Part shown: positions 1-10,300 of the stretch, one piece after another
Layout: every line of letters begins with the position of its first letter
Numbering within the stretch: the first letter of the stretch is position 1
Origin: Rhea pennata
Taxonomy: Eukaryota; Chordata; Aves; Rheiformes; Rheidae
Assembly (NCBI RefSeq): GCF_028389875.1
Contig: NC_084663.1
Span: forward strand, 97,639,190-97,703,189
DNA: 64,000 nucleotides
Reading direction: 5' to 3'
Translations under genes and position numbers: made by a program
The notes under the pieces: generated by a model
Told to the model about the DNA's origin: nothing
The model's input: only the letters and a program-made list of their open reading frames with translations
Databases searched by the model: none

Positions 1-3000
1 AACTGGCTGTATCTGCCTCCTCCATCAAACAAGTAGATATTTCTGTTTTGTGATCCTGCACTCATGCTCTCCTGACACCTGGTGAGGATGTCATACAGCC
101 CTGTCATACAACTCAACACACATCCAAAATGAACCACAGGAATAATGGGGACACTTCCATTTAATGTATATACATTTTGGTTTTTAACATATATGTGTTT
201 TGTTAGGGCAGCCAGATAGTGTAAGGTGCCCCACCCCCCTCCCCAAAAAAAGGATAGCAGGGAGCAAGCTGAGAGATACCAAAGCTCTGAGTCTGGAACA
301 GCATTTGCTCCCCCTTTGCATCTGACAAGCTTCAGGAGAAATGTGCAAAAGACAGGAGACTGGATTAAGTCTTGTGACAGGGTTGAACTCTGCCCATGGG
401 AAATTTTTATCTTTGTTTTACACAATGACACTTTTCTGGTACCCTCTGCTGGATCCATTCATTTTGCATGGTGACAATAATAGTAACAAACTCATATTTT
501 TTTATCAGCATGTTAAAAAAACAGCCAACATAAGCACAATCTTGCTGTCATAACCACATTAACACCCCTTTCACTGGTTGAGTCAGGGATCACATCTCAT
601 CAGCTCTTAGCATAGGGTAGAGCATGCTCAATGTATCCAGCTTCCAGCAACTCAGCTTCCCAGGAATAGTAGAGTTTTCTTGTCATGGTTAGAATAAATG
701 TATTTCCTTTATCACAGAAGATAGGTGAACCTATGTCTTAAGGATTACTGACATGATGACCTCTATACTTTAATACAAGCAAAGATATTATGCACTTTCT
801 AAAAATATATAAATAAGATGTAGAAAAGGATCATTGGCAGATTTAGAGCATTGTAGCTTGTTGACTGCAGTGGACCTACATTAATTTATATCAAATGTAG
901 GTTTAGTCCATGTTTCTAGTGCATCTTTCTGAGAGAGAGAGTAGAATAATGTGTGGAAAAATAACACTGTAGATCTAGTTCCTCAGATTAAATATTAGTC
1001 AACATTACAAAGACTTAAAATAGAATAAAATCTTGGTCTCATTTCTAAATGTCCCCTATTTTCCTGGGATTGCTCTTGATCTTCCCAGCTTGGATCAGGC
1101 ACAGGTACATAATATCTAGACCAGGATGTTTAAGACCCTCCCTGCTTCAACACCTAACTGAGCTTATCAGTTGCTGATTTGAAAGGGGCAGAAGTCATCA
1201 AGTAATTGATGCCTCATCTGCAAGAAATAATTCTCCTGATGGAAGTGTCTGAGCAACGTAAAACCAATTATTATTTCCAGGAACTTCTAACAGCAAAGAA
1301 TACACCCTTGAAAAGCAGTAATCTAATTCCTAGTAGTAAAGCTCGTAATTCAACTTTCATTCACTTTTAGTAATTTACAGAATCTTCCCCTGGAGAAGGC
1401 TATGTGAGGTGGTCAGAGAGTGGTCATAAAATGAGATGAGGTGAACTTTCTAGTATTCACCAATTAGTAGTCTTGTGCCTGCTGGTCCAATTGGAGTCCA
1501 ACAAGAGCTTGCAATAGCTTCATGCACTGGGACACTGAAAAATCCCAAAAGATGTCACCCTTACCTATAGCTGATAAATCTAGTCAGTTCTCTAATGCTA
1601 TTCCTCCTTCCCTGAACACAATCAGAACCTCTTTTCTGACTTCTGGCTAGTGATTTAAGGCTAGGGAAACAGCAAACGGAAAGCTGCTTTAGACATCAAA
1701 CACAATCCACTGCAGTCCCAAACAACCACACCTGGCCGTCATCTGTCTCTGCTTATCCTATAACTTCTGTAAGGCTGGCTTTCCCATCTTACCCACTGGA
1801 AATCTTTGAATCACAAATGCTCTAGGAAATGCACTAAGTTTGATAGCATTTAGCTGTGGTTCAGAGGTGAATCGGAAAAAAGGACCAGGAGGAAATAATT
1901 TTTGCTTAAAGGATAAAACATCATTTTTTGTGAGAAGCTTTTGGAAGACAACATGGAGGGTGACTGCCCTTGTCTGGCTTCCCCATGTCCTCAGCAGTGA
2001 CAGCCATGAGCAGAAAACACAAGGCCAGTGAGATAGAGTTACCTTCTCTCTCCTTGAGATGAGGAAACACCAGCTCTGACTTCCCTTTTTTAGAGGGGTG
2101 AATGGGACGATTTTATGTATAGATGGGGAAACCTTGGCAGTCTAAATGAAAGCTGTAAGAGTTAATGTTTGAGAAAGTCAACTAAATGGACTAGGCTTAC
2201 TGTCAAAAAAATTAAATGATCTAACACAATAGCTAAATCATGAAGAGAAGAATACTCTGAGCAAATGGATCTCAATAAAAATGCTGTTCTGGAAACTTGA
2301 AATTCCTTGAGTGATTTTATAGAAGAGAACACATTGCAAAGCACTACCATAAGTCCAAACAGTAATAGAAGTTAAGACTGAGTTAATTGTTTTCTGATAA
2401 AAAATCTTATGAGTACACTTACTTCTTTGGCAAGAATGAGTTTAGTCTCTTAAGTGAAATGTGGGTTCCTCTGCATATGCGTGTTACACGATATTTGTGT
2501 GGATTATCTGAAGGCATTTAGAAAGGAATTCTGTAGTTCACTTAAATATTTTAAAAATCCTGCTAAGGTTATTTTCTGTTTGACAGTAAATTGCAGGACA
2601 GTTCTCTAATAAAGATCACGCTGTTTCTCTTTGCAGACTCTGGGGCAAATTAAGTGATGAACTTCATGGACTGCACTTAAGTAGAGCACGCAGCAATGGC
2701 TTCTCTCTGATCTCCTTTATAGCGGTATTTCTCTGGTGTCACCACTCTAGAAGAAACAACTCCACTTCTGGAGAATAAATGACAACAGAACCAATGACCA
2801 GGCAAAAAAATGACTACGGGAGATTTACATAGTAAAAATTGTACTTCCACCAGCTTAAGGATAAATTTTTGTTTTATATCAGTCTAAATCTGCGGTGGCC
2901 TTGCTGACTTTAACTGGCATTGGATCAGCTGAAAACACCATGTATTTTTAGTGAATGCGCACAAATTTGATCCAAAAGATCACATTCAGGCTGTGGGTAA

Positions 3001-3804
3001 TTCTCACCAAAATCACTATTATTAAGGTAAAAGTATGGCTTAAGGCACTAAGGACTATAGGGACACTGATTACATTAGACGGATTTTGCCATCTTTCACT
3101 ACCATTGCTCTTCTACCTCTTTACTGCCTCTATTGCATTCACTTTGTGTGGCCACCAGACACCAAATGCAGAAATTCTAGTATCTTGCAACTTATACTTA
3201 TTTTTGATTACTTTTATGACCAGCCTCTCAGCTTCTTCAATCAGCTGGCTTAACATCTCTCTTGCATGCATATGATTGCTCTTCCTCCCTTCAGATTTTC
3301 TCTCTAAAATTCCTTATATCAGAACTGAGCACAAGTCTGAGGTGACATTCATTTTGTGTACTTCAGAGGCCTACGAAGGTATAGATATGTACATCTAGGC
3401 TAGTTCCCCTTTACTGTCAGTGGAGGAAAACAGGCGCTTATAGGATGTGATTCATCTGACCTATTTTAGACCTACTTAGATGGAATGAATCACTGCCTAG
3501 ATGTGTCTATTTTTCCTTCCACGGACTCAAAGGAAGCCTGGAGTGACTTGTTCAGATATGGATATCTGCAGTCTAGATGCCTAACCATAGATATCTACAT
3601 AGTGTCAGAAAAATCCTTCCTTTGATGGACATCCTCATCATAATATATTTTAGCTTTCCAGAAGCATAACATTTATCATATGGTGAATGATTCCATCAAG
3701 TTTGGCTTTCATGGGCGTTCAGATTATCCTTCATCCCCAAATACTCTTCACTGCTAAAAAGAAAGCGGCTTTTGACATTTCTTTGTGAAATTTCTTTTCC
3801 ATCT

Positions 3805-3842
<38 letters not shown>

Positions 3843-6460
3843 CCCCCCTTTCCCACTCTTACTCCTAGCAATGCTGCTGATAAACACTGAATTGAAAAGA
3901 CAGGTCAGAAGCAAATCTTCACCTCTGCCAAAGGTCTGATGATGGGCTAATCCAAGAACTGCTGGCTTGGATGTATGCATTAGATCTAAAGAATTTAGTT
4001 TGGAATGTTGGCTTTCCATTTTAAGATACAATTGCTCCTTAATCCAGTAATTCCTGACCTTTTCAGAATACAAAGTGGAGCTATTCAGGTATTATTGCGA
4101 TTCTCCATTTTTTGGATTCTAAACATCTTACCTGAAGAATCTCAATTTTGCAAAATTTTCTCTATATCTGTAACCTCACGGTAGTTTGTTGGAGCAAAAT
4201 TCATATAAGCATGCACATAGACACTAAAATATCCAAACAGTGCTGATGAAGGAGTCCAAACAACTTGCAAAGAAAGATGGGAACAGAGCTCAGCAACACA
4301 ACAAGGTGAATAGCCTGTTCTTTCAAAAAAATCAGATCGGAGAATCTATCTCTCCCTTGCAACACTGTTGTTCTGTTAGAAGGTGCAAGGAATACAATAA
4401 GTAAATCAAGTCATCTGCATTATTATGCGAAGGAAATTTCCAGAGGAATAAGGAATAAGGCAGCTACATTCATATGCTTAAACAGGATTTGTTCAGAAAA
4501 AAATCTGTAGTGTAAGGACTAAACTGCAGATACTCAGTGCAAATGTTGCCTCAACCTCAACACATGACAGTGAGAGCCAGAAATCTACCAAAGGCATAGA
4601 CAGACCTTCAAAAGCAAATTTCTCAGGGAAAATGCTATGTATTACATAGACTGAATTTATAACAAATGCCGGCCCATGGAGTTCCACAGCCCTAGGTCTT
4701 CAGGTCATCCAGAGAAAGTGGAGATGGTAATATCGGGGCAGGATGTGTGGACTGACTCTGGAGAGCTCCTCATGGCAGCAAGGTCATTGAGCCAGCTGCA
4801 GAAGGGCTCAGTCAAACAGCATGTAAAGGGAACCGTGGCCTTTACCCACTGTAAGAATGTATAGAGTGACCATGGGCCGAGAGGGATGATGGAGCCATGC
4901 TTGTACAATGGAGGAAGGACACTGACTGATTGAATCGGAAAAAATTATAATTAGGGAGGAGGAGGATGGCAGCCGTGGTGAGCCTGGATTCCTGTGGTGC
5001 CTCACTTCTGCCCTCTCCCGTGAACGCCTGAACAGAGCACGCTCAGCATGGCAGGGCTCTTGGAGAGCCTCCGGGGAGCTGTGTGGAAAACCACTATGGA
5101 AGTCAAAGAGGGCAAAGTCTTACATTCCGTGTCTTCCCTTCTGTCTTCTTTTCTTCCAACTTTTATTATTGTCTAATTTTCTACGTGTTGTCCTTAATCT
5201 TGCTTAAAGTTCCGTTGTGAAATCACTTCTCCATGTGCTTGTTTCCACCATGCTTCCTACTCTTAGGAGTGCCTCCAATAATAAACATTGATAACTGTCC
5301 ATAGTAAACATAGGTTAAAACCTCTTACAAATTAGAAATAATTAGCACAGACTAAAACCTGTGCTTAAACCTAAATGTAGTTTCATTCACTGCAATAGAT
5401 TTATGCATGAATGAGGGAAAGACTCAGGAGCAGGGCTATAAGGGAATAGATTTTTTTTTTTTCCATGAAAACATTTAGGATTTCAATGAGTATCTGTTAC
5501 AAACAAGAATGTAATCAAAAAGATTTTGAATTTTTCTGCAAAAAACAAAATTTCCTGTGGAGGGAATGGTACTGAGCGACTGGGAGGGTGTCAGTCAAAA
5601 TTGCTTCAAATCTAATATTTTTTAAGCCAAAGGCAGCTTCACAATGTATTTTCACAACAAAAATATTAAAGGACACAGTTTTTTTCTCATCAAATATCAC
5701 TTTTTGCAATGAAAAGCCATGTGTCTGATAAAAGCATTTTATTGAAAATATTCAATTAAACCTACTAAGAAGCATTTTTTATAACTATGAAATTTACATG
5801 AATGAAATTAGATGTTTTTTATGTCTTACATAAGCCATCAAAATAGTATTTAGATATGGATAAGTGGAGTACAGGGAAGTTGGGTTTTTTCTGTGTACGT
5901 TAGCCTGATGTATGATATAGCTTGTCTTAGTTAGTATAGCAAATGTAGGCTTGTGGGGGTTATATACTCAGAAATACATAAAACATAAGGGGATGTTTAA
6001 CCTAAAGGACAATGCAAAGGACATGGAAACAGATGGCCAAAAAGCTAGCGCCGAATAAGATGACGACAGACAATTTCTACCTGCCGCATCAGAGAGGATC
6101 TGGAACAACCTTCCAGGAGGAACATGAGGGAAGGAGATCTATCCAGTAAAATGATATATTTATGAAAGGGATTGTATGACCTGTTTGCCTGTGATAGAAG
6201 AAAGCTGGACACAAGGATTTTTACAACAAGCAAGCTGGCGAATACATCAGTTAAAGGAGAAAAATGGCTTTTGTTTATTACAGCCTTCAGAATTCTTTCT
6301 TGTTATCTATCACTGCTTCCAGCAAGCCCTTATAAAAAAATTAGCTCACACATATTAAATGAAGGAGAAAAGTATTCAATTCTGATTGAATGCTTCACCC
6401 TTAGCTCAAAACCACCTGAAGGAAAAAAAAATCAACTTGTTAAAGAGGAAATATGACACA
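1..6460. other. AT-rich intergenic-looking stretch, no gene seen
   Basis: No open frame here has a recognisable domain, and none is long or conserved-looking enough to call. The sequence is AT-rich and non-repetitive, apart from a 37-base T run near 3.8 kb and short fragments that resemble old amniote interspersed repeats (for example around 2890-2940 and 3400-3590). I see no CpG island, no promoter and no RNA gene. It may be intergenic DNA upstream of the promoter island at 30 kb, or an intron of a gene on the left; the window cannot distinguish these. Confidence 0.6.
3806..3842 (-). repeat. Poly-T run (37 T), followed by C6
   Basis: An uninterrupted T run passes straight into CCCCCC and a pyrimidine-rich tail. 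Read on the minus strand it is an A tail preceded by purine-rich sequence, so it could be the tail of an old retro-inserted copy, but I recognise no body and saw no flanking duplication. A 125-residue lysine-run open frame on the minus strand exists only because of this tract. Confidence 0.9.
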
Positions 6461-6461
6461 T

Positions 6462-6600
6462 GAGTTAGCGCATTGGACTAGCTCCCAGGAGAGTGGGGTT
6501 CAATTTGCTTTCTGGCATACTGGATGGCCTTCACTAAATCTCTTTATCTCCCGATTTCTTAGGTTCTCCATCAGTTGCAATCCTTAGTGCTGATGATTAC
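6462..6600 (+). repeat. MIR-type tRNA-derived SINE, diverged
   Basis: The element opens with a match to the tRNA gene A box (TAGCGCATTGG, 6466-6476), followed by a B-box-like GGTTCAATTTG (6497-6507). Downstream are phrases typical of the MIR core: a CTGGCATACTGG block, then a TTCACTAAATCTCTTTATCTCC stretch corresponding to the 'cacttaacctctctgtgcctcag' part of MIR. The order and spacing of these blocks fit MIR on the plus strand. It is heavily mutated, the A-to-B spacing is shorter than in a tRNA gene, and no cloverleaf can form, so it is not a tRNA gene. Confidence 0.55.
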
Positions 6601-6734
6601 AACCTCTTTGGTTAAGGATTTTAAGAGCTACACATTTAAGCTGCTGTATGAAATAGATTTAATGACAGGAGATTTCATTGCAAACTTTATCCAATAGGAT
6701 ATCATATACTCTTATTTCTGCTTGAGCAACAGGA

Positions 6735-6800
6735 CCTTAGGCCATGTTTTCAAATGAGTTTAAGAATTAAGCACTTAAACACCTTTTCAAAAGATCACCC
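6735..6800. repeat. Short fragment resembling an old archosaur/amniote repeat
   Basis: The run of phrases 'tttcaaatgag', 'aagcacttaaacacc' and 'ttttcaaaagat' resembles a family of old interspersed repeats common in bird, crocodile and turtle DNA. The assignment is from memory of the motif style and no family name is claimed. Confidence 0.3.
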
Positions 6801-7104
6801 TCAGCAATCTAAAAAAAGGAGGAAATGGTGATCTAAATTAAAGAGAAATCTCGCAGAAATTCTGAATTTTAAGTGTAAAGAGATGTGCATAGAAAAAAAT
6901 GGCAAAATATCCCATCTTTGACTTTCAGGTTGCTACAGATTTGCTGTAAATAGTTTTGAGGGTGCTTTGGCCAGCACTGCTGTTAAACCCCTCTAATGCC
7001 CTCTGAATAAAGGAAGCTTCATTTTCAGTTGACTGCGCTCTGATTTAGCACCCAAAAGAAAACACATCTTGATCATTTGCCTTACTTACCCTTTGAGATA
7101 TTTC

Positions 7105-7413
7105 GAGGCAATGGGGACAAACTCTTTCCAGTAGTGCCAAGTGACAGGACAAGAGGCAGCGTGCACAAACTGAATCACAGGAAGTTCCACCAGAATATGA
7201 GGAAGAACTTCTTCCCTGTGAGAGTGACGGAGCACTGGCACAGGTTGCCCAGAGAGGTTGTGGAGTCTCCTTCTCTGGAAAAACTCAAAACCCACCCAGA
7301 TGCAATCCTGTCTAACTGCTCTAGGTGACCCTGCTTGAGCAAGGAGGTTGGACTAGATGGTCTCTAGAGGTCCCTTCCAACCTTGATCATTCTGTGAATC
7401 TGTGATTCTGTGA
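7105..7413 (+). mobile_element. CR1 LINE, 5'-truncated 3' end
   Basis: CR1 is the dominant non-LTR retrotransposon of birds. This copy keeps only the last part of ORF2 (reverse transcriptase protein) and the short 3' UTR. The frame open over 7077-7328 encodes the family's C-terminal signature: a charged RKNFFPVRV block, then HWHRLPREVV and ESPSLEKLK, ending in the stop just after LSNCSR. After the stop come the typical 3' UTR phrases (GGTTGGACTAGATGG, CTAGAGGTCCCTTCCAACC) and the terminal octamer-like repeats (ATTCTGTGAATCTGTGATTCTGTGAT, 7389-7413). Strong 5' truncation and lack of a poly-A tail are normal for CR1. The frame is unbroken over this short remnant, but the copy cannot be active because nearly all of the reverse transcriptase is missing. 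The 5' junction is placed to within about 20 bases. Confidence 0.93.
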
Positions 7414-8954
7414 TACTTCATTTTTTCTTTAGTGGGAAGCCCAGAGCACACTGTTAAACACAAAGGCAAATGTTAAGATTTCTAGATTGACGTTACTTGT
7501 CACACTGTGTAGACACAGTGCTACAGCTTTCATCTCTGCGCATCTCCTTTGTATATTTTCTCTCTTAATCCTGTCCAACTATCCCAGCCCTAGTCAGAGA
7601 TTAAGACCTAGCCACCTGCCAGGGTTAGACTATACTCTCACAAGGAACAACAGGGCTGATCACATTTTGCAGAGAAAACATACCCCTTAAAACTGCCTAA
7701 TTTTGTAAGGGCTATCTTAACAGCTGAAATAATTGCTCTTTGCCTCACTTAGCTTATGACTGACCTTACCTTTTTTTCCCATGCGTTCAGGGTTTAGATT
7801 GCACTCACTGTTATGGGTCTTGTTTTATAGCAATGTGATGGCTATAGTACTTACTAAAATAAAGCTGGCCTGGCACTAACAGCAGATGCAATTTTTTACA
7901 AAAATTTGTTTTGGTACATAGCTACAGATTTGGGAACATCCAACCACGGCGTGAGTTTGACTTTGTTTCCCTGAATTACTGAGTCTCTGCATTTCATTCT
8001 GCTAGATTATATTTTAACCAAACTCATGCAAAGTCTTTTTTCTTCTTAGCTGTTTTTGTTTTGAAATCTCTCTCTCTTTGCTAAAGGAACAATAAAATGG
8101 TTTAAAAGAAACCCTCAAACCCAGAAAAAATATTTCAATATAAGCCATATGAAAGAAATATTTTTTAATATTATTCTCAAGGGAGGTTTTTTGGGTTGGG
8201 GGGGATTGTTTTTGTTTTTTTCCTGGAACGGCAAATGACTCTAATGTCTGTCAGTTGTAGGATTCTTCTTCCATTCTCCGCACAGCAACTGCAATCAGAA
8301 CAGCAGCATTTTATACCCACTGCTGTTTGAACAAACACAACCAAAGGGCAGTGTGAGATCCACGGCAATGTAGTATTAGGCTTTTTGTCATACCTTGCAC
8401 CTCCTGCACAAGTCAGGCAGGAGCCCAGCAGCCAGAGTCAACGCAGCTGGTAGTCTTACTTTTCCACAATGTAAACTAGGATAAGGTCTATACGGCTAAC
8501 CTATGTTGAGGCTGAAATACATTATCACAGAGTATTTAGGAATTATAACTGATACCAGTGTCGTTCCTCCTATTTTCTGTACTGAGTAGATTTAGGTACA
8601 TCAAAGAACTTCCAGTTTGTTTGTTTCTTTTTTTGCCCTAATAGAGAATCTAAAGTGTATTAAGAGATATAACAGAAACCAGTGATAAAAGGTTATGTGT
8701 ACAATAGTTTATGTATTCTAAACAAGCTTCTACTAATAAATTTCAAGAAGTGGTCTTATTTTGCCAAAACAAAATTCACTACCTAAAACTCAATGATTAC
8801 ATGTTTCTTGTGCTCTTGATGGATTGGTTACAACTTCTAGCCCTTGCTTTTAAGAGGAAGACAATGTATACGGTGGAAAATGTGCCAGAGGACTTGAAAT
8901 GAAAGGGCTACATCATCTTGAGCTGCAGATATGCCCCTTCATTCGTAAAATGTG

Positions 8955-9040
8955 TGAGTAATTATGTGGCATAATTATATGGTCTATCCAGGTAATTGCA
9001 TGCAAAATTGAGTATGGTGTCATGTGCTAATTAGATTCAC
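8955..9040. promoter_or_regulatory. Cluster of homeodomain/POU-like motifs, possible enhancer
   Basis: The core is a perfect inverted repeat, TAATTATG-TGG-CATAATTA (8959-8977), which presents two TAATTA homeodomain cores in mirror image. It is followed by GGTAATTGCATGCAAAAT, close to a POU octamer (ATGCAAAT), and a palindromic CTAATTAG at 9027-9034. Four homeodomain-type cores in under 90 bases is denser than the surroundings, though AT-rich DNA gives such sites by chance. Calling this an enhancer is inference; conservation was not tested. Confidence 0.3.
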
Positions 9041-9239
9041 AGCTACACTCATATTTTTGTGTGTATGATTGTACATATCAAGATATTTTAAATCTGTTCC
9101 TAATAGTAAGAGTTATTCAATCGTTTGGTCTAAACTACTAACAGTAAGGTAAAATTCAATCATAGCGGAAGTTTATCACCAATATTTTTCAAGCCAAACT
9201 TAAATGTGGGCTCATTTTCCTTCCACTGCTGATCTAGTT

Positions 9240-9780
9240 GCTCTGTAAAAAGCGGTCCAGCAATGATCCACTTCCCTGGCATCGGTGGAAATCAGGAATA
9301 AACAGGAGAAACCAGGAAAATCGCTGAGATCAAGCTGCCACTTTCATATGCCGATGAGTTTTGTATAGAGCAGCACATACAGTGTGTCATGCACAGCCTG
9401 AGTACTGAGAGCCGACATATCGGAGTGGTATATGGCTGGTTATCCCACAGCTCGCTTCGCAGGGAGCAGGAGGAAGGTTCAGTAGACACAACCCAATCTG
9501 TTTTTGTTCCTCTTCGTAGGACTCCATTGCTTCTGCTGCTAGGTGTTGGGGCCCTTAGGCAGCACTACCTGCATCACGACCAACACTGTAGCAACGTCCC
9601 CCTCCAGTTTAATCCACTCCTGTATTCTGTACACTCTCTCATCAAGTACCGGAAAGCAGAGGAGGGTCCACAACGAAGGCAATCATTGGTAAAGTGACTC
9701 TCTGACAAGAGAAGCTTGTGCCTTAGGTATCACCCTTGCAATCCCACCATCGACACCGTCTGTGGGTATGGTAAGGCTGT
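9240..9780. other. CpG-enriched unidentified patch, possible decayed element
   Basis: About sixteen CpGs fall in some 540 bases (hand count), clearly more than in the flanks. A 102-codon frame is open on the plus strand (9389-9697) and a 65-codon frame on the minus strand (9292-9489). Neither translation shows a domain I know. It could be a decayed transposon, a pseudogene, a young insertion that has not yet lost its CpGs, or a small non-coding exon. I see no terminal repeats, target-site duplication or splice sites that decide between these. Confidence 0.3.
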
Positions 9781-10134
9781 ACAGTCCAGAAGAGTAGGTG
9801 AAGAGAGGTGGGCCTGACCAAGGAAATTAGAGACTTATTAAATGCTCATTTGCAAAATAAGGTGCGATCATAGCAGAACCCAGCACTGGCCTTTCTTTCA
9901 AGTCTATGATACCTGTTAATATTAAAAATGTACCCTATTAGGAAAATTATTTCATCCACACTGTCATGTAGTCATCTTTCCTTTCACTGAAAAAAAGGTA
10001 TATTAGCACCTAAATCTTCTCCCACTGTTTTCACACTGGCTCCCATGACAGTGGAATCAAGACTAAATGTAAATGTAATTGAGAACTCTCTTGAATAAAA
10101 TTAATTCATCTTGACATTCTGGTTCAAGGAAGTC

Positions 10135-10300
10135 AGGCTAATACAATGGCTGGAGCAGGAGCCTAGAAGTCCAGCACCACTTGGTTCTATCTCTGATTTG
10201 CCCACTGATTTGTTTTATGACTTCAGAAACAACTTAACTTTTCCGCGATTCATCTTCTTCAGCTGGAAGAAGGGTATGATAATATTTATTTATTTCAATT
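10135..10300 (+). repeat. MIR SINE, diverged
   Basis: The blocks run in MIR order on the plus strand: GGAGCAGGAGCCTAGAAGTCC (tRNA-related part), CTTGGTTCTATCTCTGATTTG (B box and 'tcccggctctgcc' region), then 'tttatgacttcag..aacaacttaac' and 'ttcatcttcttcagctggaag', matching the core 'gtgtgaccttgggcaagtcacttaacc...cagtttcctcatctgtaaaa'. It ends in 'gtatgataatattta', which fits the 'ggataataatagtacc' part. The 3' LINE-like tail is not clear. Confidence 0.65.

Larger units (their letters stand above)
7415..10140. other. Non-coding stretch with motif cluster and CpG-enriched patch
   Basis: No gene is recognised. Two places stand out and have their own entries: a homeodomain-type motif cluster at 8955-9040 and a CpG-enriched patch at 9240-9780. 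The rest is ordinary AT-rich sequence. Confidence 0.55.

Noticed and set aside
3696..4073. 125-codon minus-strand frame with a lysine run
   Set aside because: The lysines are the 37-base T run read in reverse; nothing else in it looks like a protein.
6462..6535. Possible tRNA gene from A- and B-box matches
   Set aside because: The spacing is too short, no acceptor stem or anticodon arm can be drawn, and the following sequence matches MIR.
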